A stretch of DNA of 64,000 bases from Flavobacterium sp. LHD-85 (GCF_030929595.1 NZ_JAVFVR010000008.1:186001-250000), one strand, 5' to 3'. Counted from the first letter of the stretch, positions 45,683-54,590 are shown. Notes: generated from the sequence alone by a model not told the origin. Numbers and translations: made by a program.

Positions 45683-45690
45683 TAAATTTG
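45683..45690 (+). promoter_or_regulatory. Candidate nrdB promoter (-7 element)
   Basis: TAAATTTG matches the TAnnTTTG consensus, 83 bp before the nrdB start codon. No clear -33 element is at the expected distance, which is compatible with activator dependence. Confidence 0.5.
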
Positions 45691-45773
45691 TAATTATAGA
45701 AATCACGCTAATACCTCCCCAAAATAAGCGCTCGTATTTCTATTTCAAAATAGTCACTTAAAACTCTATATAT

Positions 45774-46748
45774 ATGTCAATTTTTGATAAAAGAATCAAT
45801 TATAAACCTTTTGAATATCCTGAGGTTCTGCAATTTACCGAAGCTATTAATAAAGCTTATTGGGTACACACTGAAGTAGATTTTACTGCCGATACGCAAG
45901 ATTTTCATGCGCATTTGGATTTGGCAGAAAAAACAGCAATCAAAAATAGTTTATTGGCAATTGCGCAGATTGAGGTAGCTGTAAAAAGTTTTTGGGGTAA
46001 TATATATGAGCATTTTCCAAAACCAGAATTCAACGGTTTGGGAACTACTTTTGCAGAATGTGAATTTAGACATTCTGAGGCCTATTCACGTTTGCTGGAA
46101 GTTTTAGGATATAATGACGAATTCGAAAAACTATTGGATGTTCCTGTAATACGCAGACGTGTAGATTATCTTTCGAACGTATTGAAAGATACAAAATCTC
46201 AGGACAACAGAAAATATATGGTTTCGCTGATTTTATTCAGTATTTTGATTGAAAATGTATCACTTTTCAGCCAATTTGCCATTTTATTGTCATTCACAAG
46301 ATTCAAAGGTTATATGAAAAATGTGAGCAATATTATTGCTTGGACTTCGATTGACGAGCAAATTCATGCCAATGGCGGAATTTATATCATTAATAAAATC
46401 CGTGAAGAGTTTCCAGAATATTTCGATGCAGAAACTTTAGAATTAATTAGAGAAACGGTTAAAGAATCAATTTCTGTTGAAGCTGATATTTTAGATTGGA
46501 TTTTTGAAAATGGAGCGGTTGAAACCATAAACAAAGAAGATTTGGTAAACTTCATGAAATTTAGAATTGACGAAAGTTTGAAACAAATCAATATCGAAAC
46601 TATTTTTAATGTTTCTCCAGAAGAATACTCAAAAATGACTTGGTTTGAAGAGGAGGTTTTTGCGAACAGTTTAGACGATTTCTTTGCGAAACGTCCAGTA
46701 GAATATACAAAACACGATAAAAGTATCACTGCAAACGATCTTTTCTAA
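45774..46748 (+). CDS. nrdB: Ribonucleoside-diphosphate reductase small (radical) subunit
   Basis: The 324-residue protein has the ferritin-like radical-generating fold. Metal ligands are in IAQIEVAV (Glu67), ECEFRHSEAY (Glu97, His100), LIENVSLFSQF and IDEQIHANGG (Glu and His). Tyr104 stands four residues after His100, where class Ia/Ib enzymes carry the radical tyrosine, so it is not the Phe-type class Ic. It has no N-terminal ATP-cone. It makes the radical for reduction of ribonucleotides by NrdA, encoded 19 bp downstream; the small subunit gene comes first. The long upstream region with repeated boxes suggests cell-cycle or dNTP-linked control. Confidence 0.95.
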   Translation: MSIFDKRINYKPFEYPEVLQFTEAINKAYWVHTEVDFTADTQDFHAHLDLAEKTAIKNSLLAIAQIEVAVKSFWGNIYEHFPKPEFNGLGTTFAECEFRHSEAYSRLLEVLGYNDEFEKLLDVPVIRRRVDYLSNVLKDTKSQDNRKYMVSLILFSILIENVSLFSQFAILLSFTRFKGYMKNVSNIIAWTSIDEQIHANGGIYIINKIREEFPEYFDAETLELIRETVKESISVEADILDWIFENGAVETINKEDLVNFMKFRIDESLKQINIETIFNVSPEEYSKMTWFEEEVFANSLDDFFAKRPVEYTKHDKSITANDLF

Positions 46749-46767
46749 TACAAGCCTATAATACATT

Positions 46768-48465
46768 ATGAATACGACAGACATAAACCCTGAAAATAAC
46801 AATTTTGAACCACAAAACGACAGTAAAATGTGGTGGAAAAATTCTGAAAGTGAACAGATTTTAAATCGCGGTTATCTTTTAAAAGGCGAAACCGTAGAAG
46901 GAGCAATTGATAGAATTTGTACGGCTGCAGCAAAAAGACTATACAAACCAGAATTGAAAGAATCTTTCATGGAAATGATCGAAAGAGGCTGGATGAGTAT
47001 TAGTTCCCCAGTTTGGGCAAATATGGGAACAGAAAGAGGTTTGCCAATTTCTTGTTTTAACGTTCATGTTCCAGATAAAATTGAAGGAATTACACATAAG
47101 CTTGGAGAAGTAATTATGCAGACCAAAATTGGAGGCGGAACTTCTGGTTATTTCGGTGAATTGCGCGAACGCGGAAGTGCTGTAACCGACAACGGAAAGA
47201 GTAGTGGAGCTGTAAGTTTTATGAAGCTTTTTGATACAGCTATGGACACAATTTCTCAAGGTGGAGTTCGTCGCGGTGCATTTGCTGCTTATTTGGATAT
47301 TGACCATCCGGATATTGAAGAGTTTTTGAAAATTAAAAGTATCGGAAACCCAATTCAGAATTTGTTTACTGGAATCTGTGTGCCCGATTATTGGATGCAG
47401 GAAATGATTGATGGTGATGCCGAAAAAAGACAAATTTGGGCGAAAGTATTAGAAAGCCGTCAGCAAAAAGGATTGCCTTATATTTTCTTTAGTGATAATG
47501 TAAATAAAAATAAACCGCAAGTTTATAAAGATCAGAATCTTAGGATTAATGCTAGTAATTTGTGCAGTGAGATTATGCTTCCGTCTACACATGACGAATC
47601 ATTTATCTGCTGTCTTTCTTCAATGAATTTAGAATTGTATGAAGAATGGAAAGATACTGAAGCAGTAAAATTGGCGATCTTTTTCCTTGATGCCGTTTTA
47701 CAGGAATTTATCGAAAAAACAGAAGGTAATTATTATCTTTCTGCTGCTAATAAATTTGCAAAAAGACACCGTGCGCTTGGTTTAGGAGTTTTAGGATGGC
47801 ATTCTTATTTGCAGAAAAACATGATTCCGTTTGAAGGAATGGAAGCTAAAATGAAAACAACTGAAATTTTCAAACATATTAGTGATAAAGCTGATAAAGC
47901 AAGTCAAGAATTGGCTAGAATTTACGGCGAACCAGAATTGTTAAAAGGTTACGGAAGACGTAATACAACGACAATGGCAATTGCGCCAACTACATCTTCT
48001 TCTGCGATTTTAGGACAAACTTCGCCAGGAATTGAACCTTTTAGCAGTAACTATTATAAAGCAGGATTAAGCAAAGGTAATTTTATGCGTAAAAACAAAT
48101 ACCTGAAAAAACTGCTTGAAGAAAAAGGGCTGGATAACGAAGAAGTTTGGAGAGGAATTATGCTAAACGGAGGAAGTGTTCAGCACATGGATCAATTGAC
48201 TCAGCAGGAAAAAGATGTTTTTAAAACCTTTAAAGAAATTAGCCAGTTAGAAATTGTACAGCAAGCTGGAATTCGTCAGAAATTTGTTGATCAAGGACAG
48301 AGTTTAAATCTTAATATTCCTGCAGAATTGGCTATTAAAGATGTAAACCGATTAATGATCGAAGCTTGGCAACAAGGAGTAAAAAGTTTGTACTACCAAA
48401 GAAGCCAAAGTGTTTCTAAAGAATTAGTAACAAGTCTTGTTTCTTGCAGCAGCTGTGAATCATAA
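46768..48465 (+). CDS. nrdA: Ribonucleoside-diphosphate reductase large subunit, short form without ATP-cone
   Basis: The 565-residue protein is the class I catalytic subunit. Active-site residues are visible: PISCFNVHV (first redox Cys), NLCSEIMLP (Asn, thiyl Cys, Glu), ICCLSSMNLELY (second redox Cys), VKSLYYQRSQ (electron-transfer Tyr pair), and a C-terminal CSSCES shuttle. The catalytic barrel begins near residue 20, leaving no room for the roughly 90-residue ATP-cone that gives dATP shut-off in many enzymes. NrdB has none either, so overall activity is probably not controlled that way. It is co-transcribed with nrdB and followed by a terminator. Confidence 0.95.
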   Translation: MNTTDINPENNNFEPQNDSKMWWKNSESEQILNRGYLLKGETVEGAIDRICTAAAKRLYKPELKESFMEMIERGWMSISSPVWANMGTERGLPISCFNVHVPDKIEGITHKLGEVIMQTKIGGGTSGYFGELRERGSAVTDNGKSSGAVSFMKLFDTAMDTISQGGVRRGAFAAYLDIDHPDIEEFLKIKSIGNPIQNLFTGICVPDYWMQEMIDGDAEKRQIWAKVLESRQQKGLPYIFFSDNVNKNKPQVYKDQNLRINASNLCSEIMLPSTHDESFICCLSSMNLELYEEWKDTEAVKLAIFFLDAVLQEFIEKTEGNYYLSAANKFAKRHRALGLGVLGWHSYLQKNMIPFEGMEAKMKTTEIFKHISDKADKASQELARIYGEPELLKGYGRRNTTTMAIAPTTSSSAILGQTSPGIEPFSSNYYKAGLSKGNFMRKNKYLKKLLEEKGLDNEEVWRGIMLNGGSVQHMDQLTQQEKDVFKTFKEISQLEIVQQAGIRQKFVDQGQSLNLNIPAELAIKDVNRLMIEAWQQGVKSLYYQRSQSVSKELVTSLVSCSSCES

Positions 48466-48476
48466 AAGTCAAAAGG

Positions 48477-48505
48477 CCGAATCTTAAATTAGATTCGGTT
48501 TTTTT
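48477..48505 (+). terminator. Intrinsic terminator after nrdA
   Basis: An 8-bp perfect stem (CCGAATCT at 48477-48484 with AGATTCGG at 48491-48498) is followed by seven T residues, 12 bp after the nrdA stop. Confidence 0.88.
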
Positions 48506-48605
48506 ATTGTGAATTTTTACCGCTAACATTTGCTAAGATTTACTTTTAAGAAACGCAAAGGGTTTCACGCAGATTTTAAAAGATTTAAGCTGATTAAAGA
48601 CACAG

Positions 48606-48738
48606 ATATGAATTGCCTCCAGCTTTAGCTGGAGGTTTTTGTTTTAAACTGTAAAAGGCTTTAGCCAAACTTTGAATTTGGCTAAAGCCTCCTTATTCCC
48701 CTTTTTTATCTCCAGCTAAAGCTGGAGGCAATTCATAT
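48606..48738. repeat. CCTCCAGCTTTAGCTGGAGG repeat module with perfect 29-bp inverted ends
   Basis: Arms 48606-48634 and 48710-48738 are exact reverse complements, each containing the smaller palindrome CTCCAGCT-TTAGCTGGAG or its complement. Between them lies GGCTTTAGCC / GGCTAAAGCC. The module is the same as at 39143-39265. Flanking sequence (CGCTAACATTTGCTAAG near 48520; CTTAGAGTCTTAGCGTCTTAG near 48796) looks like a second, split repeat. No gene is seen in 48506-48829. Confidence 0.85.
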
Positions 48739-48829
48739 TGAAATAATAATTTAATTAAATTTGCGAATTGCTTCGCCTGTGGCTAAAAAAAAAACTTAGA
48801 GTCTTAGCGTCTTAGTGGCAAAAGAAAAA

Positions 48830-49402
48830 TCAAACCTTCGACTTCAATCTGCTCAAAGTTTCCTGAGAAATATTAATATAAGAAGCTACAATTTTATTTG
48901 GAAGCCGTTTTACAATTGCAGGATTTATTTTCAAAAGCTGATTGTATCGTTCCAAAGCATCCATAGTTGTAAAAGACATTAATCGATTAGCATTATTCAC
49001 ATAAGCTTTCTCCAAATAATTGCTGTAAAACTCACGCCATTGCGGAACAATTTTCATTAAATGATTAAAATCTTCGTGAGAAATGCTCAGTAATTCCGAT
49101 TTCTCCACAACCTGAATATTTTCAAGCGCTGGCATTTTGGTTATAAAACTAACTAAAGCCGTAGCAAACTGATTTTCAAAAGCAATATATCGTGTGGCGT
49201 CTTTTCCTTCTTCATTAATAAAAAAGATGCGCAAACAGCCTTTGGCAACAAAAAAAGTTTCTTGACTAATTTGTCCTTGAGCCAGTAAAATCTCGTTTTT
49301 TCCTTTTTTGATAAGTTTAAAATAGGAGAGAATGGTTTCTAAATCTTCATCAGAAACGTCAATGCTTTTTCGAATGGAATTACCAAGCTGTTCGTATATC
49401 AT
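48830..49402 (-). CDS. Crp/Fnr-family transcription regulator
   Basis: The 190-residue protein has a cyclic-nucleotide-binding-like beta-barrel (about 20-125; GKNEILLAQGQISQETFFVAKG) and a C-terminal helix-turn-helix, KIVASYINISQETLSRLKSK. The classic cAMP contact motif is not conserved, so the effector is unknown; no Fe-S cysteine cluster is seen. The start codon directly abuts the stop of ribB, so the two genes form one transcript. Such short Crp-like regulators are frequent in flavobacteria and respond to diverse stress or metabolic signals. Confidence 0.88.
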   Translation of the reverse strand: MIYEQLGNSIRKSIDVSDEDLETILSYFKLIKKGKNEILLAQGQISQETFFVAKGCLRIFFINEEGKDATRYIAFENQFATALVSFITKMPALENIQVVEKSELLSISHEDFNHLMKIVPQWREFYSNYLEKAYVNNANRLMSFTTMDALERYNQLLKINPAIVKRLPNKIVASYINISQETLSRLKSKV

Positions 49403-50065
49403 TTAATTATAATCTCTAACGAATTTGCGGTAATAGATAATATCTTCAATAGATAAAACCACCAAATCGTGTTCTTGTGCAAAGCTAATGATTTTGTCCA
49501 GTTTAGCCATGCTTCCGTCCTCGTTCATCAATTCGCAAAGAACGGCTTCTGGCTGTAAACCTGCTAATTTCATTAAATCTACACTTCCTTCGGTATGGCC
49601 ATTTCTTCCTAGAACGCCATTATCGTTTGCTCTAAGCGGGAAAATGTGTCCGGGTTTTGCCAGATCTTCTGGTTTTGCATTTGATGCAACAGCTGTTTTG
49701 ATAGTAGTAACTCGATCTTGCGCGGAAACTCCAGTAGTAACTCCGTTTTTTGCTTCAATTGTTATGGTGAAAGGAGTCTGAAAACTGCTTGTGTTTTCTT
49801 TTACCATATAGGGAAGTTCCAGTTGATCGGCTTTTTCATTCGTAAGACAAAGACAGACAATACCGCTACATTCTCGAATCATTAAAGCCATATCTTGAAC
49901 GTTCATGTGGTGCGCAGAAAATATCAGATCGCCTTCATTTTCGCGATTTTCATCGTCGGTTACCAAAACGCCTTTTCCGTTTTTAAGCTGTTCCAAAGCA
50001 TTTTCAACACGCTCTTTACTTGAAATTCCAAATTGCACCAACGGACTTAATTCTGTACTGATCAT
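49403..50065 (-). CDS. ribB: 3,4-dihydroxy-2-butanone-4-phosphate synthase
   Basis: The 220-residue cytoplasmic enzyme converts ribulose-5-phosphate to the four-carbon precursor of the riboflavin xylene ring. Motifs are clear: VTDDENRENEGDLIFSA (acidic active-site loop) and RANDNGVLGRNGHTEGSVDLMKLAG (substrate-binding). The length matches the single-domain RibB; the GTP cyclohydrolase II half of RibBA is absent. It is followed without a gap by a Crp-type gene. Flavin supply may matter for the flavin-rich iron locus 5 kb away, but no co-regulation is visible. Confidence 0.94.
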   Translation of the reverse strand: MISTELSPLVQFGISSKERVENALEQLKNGKGVLVTDDENRENEGDLIFSAHHMNVQDMALMIRECSGIVCLCLTNEKADQLELPYMVKENTSSFQTPFTITIEAKNGVTTGVSAQDRVTTIKTAVASNAKPEDLAKPGHIFPLRANDNGVLGRNGHTEGSVDLMKLAGLQPEAVLCELMNEDGSMAKLDKIISFAQEHDLVVLSIEDIIYYRKFVRDYN

Positions 50066-50090
50066 AAATTTTTGTTGAATTAATAAAAAG

Positions 50091-50098
50091 CAAATCTA
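50091..50098 (-). promoter_or_regulatory. ribB promoter -7 element
   Basis: On the minus strand the sequence reads TAGATTTG, matching TAnnTTTG, 26 bp before the ribB start codon. The -33 element is not clear. Confidence 0.5.
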
Positions 50099-50239
50099 AA
50101 GTTGTTTAAAGCCAAAAAGTTTGATGTAAGTCAATAAATTGATCTTCTATTTTTTTACTGCTAATTTAATTTAGTGGTCATAAAATCTTAATTTAGTACC
50201 CAAATTGCATAACATAAAATCAATAAATACCGCCAATAA

Positions 50240-51844
50240 ATGGAGAATATTACCGTAATCATTATGCTGCTTTTCGGTGTAGCCTTTCTTAGTCTTGTTA
50301 GCAAAAGATATAATTTCCCGATTCCGATTGTTTTGGTTTTATGCGGTGTTGTGATTAGTATTTTTCCAGGACTTCCTATAATTGCTTTGAGCCCAGAAAT
50401 AGTATTTGTTATATTTCTTCCGCCTCTTTTGTACCATGCGGCGTGGCATACCAGCTGGTCCGATTTTAAACAATCCATTCGTCCGATAACTTTTGCTGCT
50501 GTAGGTTTAGTCTTTTTTACTATGGGACTGGTTGCTGTTTTTGCGCATTGGCTAATAGATGATATGTCTTGGCCGTTAGCTTTTTTGCTTGGCGCAATTA
50601 TTTCGCCTCCAGATGCGGTTTCGGCAACTGCCATTACAAAAGGGTTAGGATTAAATCCGAGATTGATAGCTATTCTAGAAGGAGAGAGTCTGCTAAATGA
50701 TGCTAGTGGTCTTGTGGCTTATAAGTATGCTTTAACAGCTATTACAGCAGGAAATTTTGTTTTATGGGAAGCAGGATTAAACTTTGTTTTGATGTCGGTT
50801 CTAGGTATCGCAATAGGTTTGGCAATTGGATATATAATGTACTATATTCATAAAAGATTTGTTTGCGATGATATTATCGAGGTAACATTGACATTATTGA
50901 CACCATTTGCCTCGTATTTGCTTGCGGAGCATTTTCATGGTTCGGGAGTTTTGGCCGTGGTAACGACAGGTCTTTTTCTGGCTGCGAGATCGGGAACAAT
51001 TTTTTCTCATGAAAGTCGAATTATGACAAATACCATTTGGGATGTCTTAAATAACATTCTGAACGGTTTGATTTTTATTTTAATCGGACTTCAATTAAGA
51101 CAGATTATAGCAGGAATTAGCAATTACTCTGGGAATTCATTGTTTATCTGGGGCGCGGTTATAAGTGTCGTAGTGATTTTGGTTCGTTTCTTATGGGTTA
51201 TTCCTGCAACGATGATTCCGAGAATGCTTAGTAAAAGGATTCGAGAAAAAGAGGCTTTTGATTATCGAAATATGATCATTTTTGGATGGTCGGGAATGCG
51301 TGGCGTGGTTTCTATGGCGGCTGCTTTGGCGCTTCCGCTAATGCTGAATAAAACAGAAGAATTTCCGCTTCGAAATTTAATTATATACTTAGTTTTCTGT
51401 GTTATACTTTCAACTTTGGTTATACAAGGTCTTACGCTTCCATGGTTGATCAAGAAGCTGAAAATTGAACGTTATTCGATACTTGCAGAAGAATACAATA
51501 TTCGAAATGTGATTGTCTCAGAAACTATTGCGCATATTGAAGATAATTTTTCACTGCTGAATGACGAATTGCTTCATAATATTAAAAGCAAATACGAAGT
51601 AAAATTCAATCGCCTTCAAAAGACTGAGCTTCCTGCTAATTTCTTCGGAAACGGAAAGCTTCTTGGCGGTGAAATTTTTAATGATTTCACTAAAATCCAA
51701 ATCGATCTGCTGAATGTAGAAAGAGCAAAATTAGAATCAATGCATAAGTTTGGTTCTGTAAATGAAGAAATCTTTCGCAAAATAGAAAAAGAACTAGATT
51801 TGGAAGAAACTCGTTTGTGGATGGAAATGTACGAGGAAAACTAA
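50240..51844 (+). CDS. CPA1-family Na+/H+ antiporter
   Basis: The 534-residue protein has about 12 membrane helices in residues 1-410 and a cytoplasmic helical tail. Family signatures include VFVIFLPPLLYHAAW, GAIISPPDAVSATAI and EGESLLNDASGLVAYK, which contains the conserved Asp of the ion site, as well as GWSGMRGVVSMAAALALP. It exchanges sodium or potassium for protons across the inner membrane. It stands alone, divergent from ribB. It ends inside a palindrome shared with the convergent MutS-like gene. Confidence 0.93.
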   Translation: MENITVIIMLLFGVAFLSLVSKRYNFPIPIVLVLCGVVISIFPGLPIIALSPEIVFVIFLPPLLYHAAWHTSWSDFKQSIRPITFAAVGLVFFTMGLVAVFAHWLIDDMSWPLAFLLGAIISPPDAVSATAITKGLGLNPRLIAILEGESLLNDASGLVAYKYALTAITAGNFVLWEAGLNFVLMSVLGIAIGLAIGYIMYYIHKRFVCDDIIEVTLTLLTPFASYLLAEHFHGSGVLAVVTTGLFLAARSGTIFSHESRIMTNTIWDVLNNILNGLIFILIGLQLRQIIAGISNYSGNSLFIWGAVISVVVILVRFLWVIPATMIPRMLSKRIREKEAFDYRNMIIFGWSGMRGVVSMAAALALPLMLNKTEEFPLRNLIIYLVFCVILSTLVIQGLTLPWLIKKLKIERYSILAEEYNIRNVIVSETIAHIEDNFSLLNDELLHNIKSKYEVKFNRLQKTELPANFFGNGKLLGGEIFNDFTKIQIDLLNVERAKLESMHKFGSVNEEIFRKIEKELDLEETRLWMEMYEEN

Positions 51845-51898
51845 TTATGAGTTATGAATGTTTTTAAGGCATAGTAAATAATTCATAACTCATAATTA
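51842..51898. repeat. 18-bp perfect inverted repeat spanning both convergent stop codons
   Basis: TAATTATGAGTTATGAAT (51842-51859) and its exact complement (51881-51898) flank 21 bp. The first TAA is the antiporter stop and the last TTA is the stop of the MutS-like gene on the other strand. The sequence is of the ATGAGTTATGA type seen at 38956 and 43334, and could also end transcripts from both sides. Confidence 0.8.
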
Positions 51899-53668
51899 AA
51901 TAACCCCCATTTTCTGCATCAAAAATGTAGCGCTTTTGTTTTTACAGATTCCGTTTCGGAGTTTGTAATCAAAATGTAAATCGTTGTTTTGAATCTCAAC
52001 TTCGAAACATTGATTGGTCAAAATTTCAGGATATTCATTTGTCGTCAAACAAACTTCAATGTCGTGAGTTGCGATGGCACCGATGGCTTTTTTAGAAATT
52101 ATTTTCTTTACCACTTCAATTGTTCCATTTCTTTTATCATCAGAATTTGTACCTCTTAAAATCTCATCTAATAAAACAAAAGCTGGTTGATTCTCAAGTT
52201 CATCCATAATCTGTTTTAAACGTTTAATTTCGGCAAAAAAGTAAGACTCACTATCTGATAAAGAATCAGATAATCGCATTGAAACTAATACTGGCAATGG
52301 ATGCACTTTAGCTTCTGATGCACAAACTACTGACCCAATTCCGCTCAATACCATATTAACACCTAAACTTCTCAAAAACGTACTTTTTCCTGACATATTC
52401 GAACCAGTTAAAATCACAAAAGATTGTGGGTGAAATTGTGTATCGTTTCCAACTCTTGTTGCAGGATTGAGTAACGGATGGCTTAGATTTTTAAATTCGA
52501 TTTTATAATCTGAATTGATTTCAGGAAAAACAAAATCTTCATTATTATAAGCTAGATTAGCTAGACTATTTAAAGCTTCAATTTCGCCAATGATAGAAAC
52601 CCAATGATTCATTTCTGAAGCATAATCTTCTTTCCATTTTAAAAGTGCTTTTAAAACATGAAGATTGAATAAGAATGTTCCGTTGAATAACGTAGCAGTT
52701 ACAAAGTTATTTATTGTATCCATTCTTGAAAATAGCTCCGAAAGCTGTTTTAAATGCTGGCTCGCTTTGGCATTCTTGAAATTCAATTGTTTTTGTAAAT
52801 GGAGTAGCTTTTTAGATAGGAAAGACTCACGTTCAATTTTTTCAATCAATAAACTGTATTGTTTTATGATGTTAGCGACATTATCTGCTTTTGCTATTTC
52901 CGATTGAATTCTCTTTACGGCTCTTCCCAAAACAATTAAATTGGCAATAAAGACGTACGTTAAGTAAGAAAGAAGAATGGTTTTTGATGTAATAAAATAA
53001 GCTGCCAGAAAACCAAAAAACGTTACTGGAAGAATAAATGATAATGCAACTAAAACTTTAGGCAATGAATTATTTGTAAATGAAGTCCAATGTTTTATCG
53101 CTTCATAAGATTGCTTTGAATCTTGACTTAAAATTGCCAAAGACTGAAATTCCTGCCGCCAATCAATTTTGCTTTTTAATTCGTTTACAGCTTCCTGATT
53201 TTCTAAAATTTCTGTTTCAGGCAGCGTATGAAGCAATAATTCTGCGAGTGTTTTTTTTCCAATAAAAGAAGCGGTTCTGTTTAGATTTTGAAACAAAGAA
53301 TGATCTCCAAAAATATCCAAATCGTAAGCATACGGATGATGAAAATCGATAAACTCAGCTCCGTTTTCAAAAGGTGTTTTTTCTCTTTTTAAGAAAGTAA
53401 TTTCATTCTGATTAATTTTTAAAAGTGTTTCTGCAAGTAATCTTTGAAATGACACTCTCGAATGTATTCTCATAAAAAAAATAAAACCAGCAAAAGACAA
53501 AACAGCTAGAATAACATAAAGTATTTGATCTGTCTTGATGTAATAAAACATAAAAAACAAGAAAAGAAAAATACTTAATAACCGCAAAAGGCTTATGCTG
53601 TTGTATTTTTTGTTGGTTTTATTATAGAGTTCTGAATATTTTGCAACGTTGTCTGGATATGCTTTCAT
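51896..53668 (-). CDS. Membrane-anchored MutS-family ATPase
   Basis: The 590-residue protein has a MutS-type ATPase at its C-terminal third: Walker A TGSNMSGKST (421-430), Walker B FVLLDEILRGTN (497-508) and ATHDIEV (533-539). A MutS core-like helical lever region precedes it (about 255-380). Instead of mismatch-recognition domains the N-terminal half contains two hydrophobic hairpins (about 28-66 and 205-248), so it is predicted to sit in the inner membrane. It is therefore not classical MutS mismatch repair; its function is unknown. Such proteins are widespread in Bacteroidota. It stands alone with its own promoter. Confidence 0.85.
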   Translation of the reverse strand: MKAYPDNVAKYSELYNKTNKKYNSISLLRLLSIFLFLFFMFYYIKTDQILYVILAVLSFAGFIFFMRIHSRVSFQRLLAETLLKINQNEITFLKREKTPFENGAEFIDFHHPYAYDLDIFGDHSLFQNLNRTASFIGKKTLAELLLHTLPETEILENQEAVNELKSKIDWRQEFQSLAILSQDSKQSYEAIKHWTSFTNNSLPKVLVALSFILPVTFFGFLAAYFITSKTILLSYLTYVFIANLIVLGRAVKRIQSEIAKADNVANIIKQYSLLIEKIERESFLSKKLLHLQKQLNFKNAKASQHLKQLSELFSRMDTINNFVTATLFNGTFLFNLHVLKALLKWKEDYASEMNHWVSIIGEIEALNSLANLAYNNEDFVFPEINSDYKIEFKNLSHPLLNPATRVGNDTQFHPQSFVILTGSNMSGKSTFLRSLGVNMVLSGIGSVVCASEAKVHPLPVLVSMRLSDSLSDSESYFFAEIKRLKQIMDELENQPAFVLLDEILRGTNSDDKRNGTIEVVKKIISKKAIGAIATHDIEVCLTTNEYPEILTNQCFEVEIQNNDLHFDYKLRNGICKNKSATFLMQKMGVI

Positions 53669-53689
53669 TCTATTATTTTGCTTGAGCTA

Positions 53690-53721
53690 CAAATATAGCT
53701 TTTAAGTCACAAAATCATCAA
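53690..53721 (-). promoter_or_regulatory. Promoter of the MutS-like gene
   Basis: Minus-strand -33 TTG (53721-53719), a 21-bp spacer and -7 TATATTTG (53697-53690) lie 22 bp before the start codon. Confidence 0.55.
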
Positions 53722-53730
53722 TATTGTTAT

Positions 53731-54564
53731 TTAATCTTCGTGCATGACCAAAATAGGAATCGTCACTTCTTTGGCTATTTTTTTTGAAAAACTAGAGTCA
53801 AAAAGACTTTCAAAGAAAGAGCGTTTGTGCGTTATGGTCGTTAGAATATCAATGTCTTTATATAACACAAAGTCGAGGATGGTTTCTTTTACATCATCAC
53901 TTGGCAGCACTAAAAACTCAACATTTTCTCCAGCGAATTCCTTTTCGAATTCTTTTCTGGCTTCTTCTGTAACATCAGAATTAGATGTTCTTACATATAA
54001 GCACTTAACTTTAGCATCAGTTTTTTTGGCAATCTTCAAAACTTTTTTTAGTTCTTTTTTGTCTTTTTCTCGGTATCGTGTGGTAAAACCAATTGTTTTA
54101 ACCTTTTTGTATTTAGCATCGATCGGAATGCATAAAACTGGAACTTCAACTCCTGAAATGACAGATTCTGTATTTGAACCCGTGAAGAATTTTGTCCAAT
54201 CAGAAGCGCTGTTGGTTCCCATAATCACAAAATCGACTTGGTCTTCTTCGACTGCGTTTTTAAGATTATAGATAAGATCACCATCCATTAAACGGTGTTT
54301 GATCACAATATCTTCTAAATTGCGTTCAGTAGCAATAGTTCGTAGTTTCGGAATTTCATCCTTAAACGTTTCAAATTTTGCTAGCTCGATTGAACTATAA
54401 ATAGAAGCGTAATTCTCTGGAAAGAATTGGCTGTCGTAAACAGGAATCTCGAATGTATGAAGTAAGATTAATTCGGCGTTTACCACTTTAGCAAATTCTA
54501 AAGCATGGACAAATGCATTGGTAGCAGCATCAGAGAAATCAGTTGGGAATAATATCTTTTTCAT
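53731..54564 (-). CDS. Universal stress protein, tandem UspA domains
   Basis: The 277-residue cytoplasmic protein has two UspA-like halves. The first (about 1-140) starts MKKILFPTDFSDAATNAF and contains VDFVIMGTNSASDWTKFFTGSNTESVI, resembling the ATP-binding G-x2-G-x9-G-S/T region. The second (about 145-277) is more diverged and ends in IAKEVTIPILVMHED. The start is set at ATG 54564, because the 13 extra codons of the longer frame overlap a good promoter. It is divergent from mnmE. Its role is stress or energy-state response, not specified by sequence. Confidence 0.88.
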   Translation of the reverse strand: MKKILFPTDFSDAATNAFVHALEFAKVVNAELILLHTFEIPVYDSQFFPENYASIYSSIELAKFETFKDEIPKLRTIATERNLEDIVIKHRLMDGDLIYNLKNAVEEDQVDFVIMGTNSASDWTKFFTGSNTESVISGVEVPVLCIPIDAKYKKVKTIGFTTRYREKDKKELKKVLKIAKKTDAKVKCLYVRTSNSDVTEEARKEFEKEFAGENVEFLVLPSDDVKETILDFVLYKDIDILTTITHKRSFFESLFDSSFSKKIAKEVTIPILVMHED

Positions 54565-54590
54565 AGTACTTAAGATTAAGGTTTGTCTCT

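Larger units (their letters stand above)
45069..45773. other. Long AT-rich intergenic region before nrdB
   Basis: About 700 bp without a convincing gene. It holds a 15-bp palindrome TCCTTATAATAAGGA (45205-45219), the four TGTTGATAA boxes listed separately and the nrdB -7 element. Its length is unusual for this otherwise compact region. Confidence 0.6.

Noticed and set aside
45465..45690. Replication origin because of DnaA-like boxes in AT-rich DNA
   Set aside because: All four boxes differ from TTATCCACA by one base and point the same way. No dnaA or dnaN gene is nearby, and an nrd promoter explains the position better.
47000..47430. Long antisense frames inside genes such as nrdA (46939-47433) and GH35 (15048-15377)
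   Set aside because: They lie wholly inside well-supported genes, have no family resemblance and no promoter.
51896..53668. Canonical mismatch-repair MutS
   Set aside because: It has no mismatch-recognition or connector domains, and two membrane hairpins occupy the N-terminal half.
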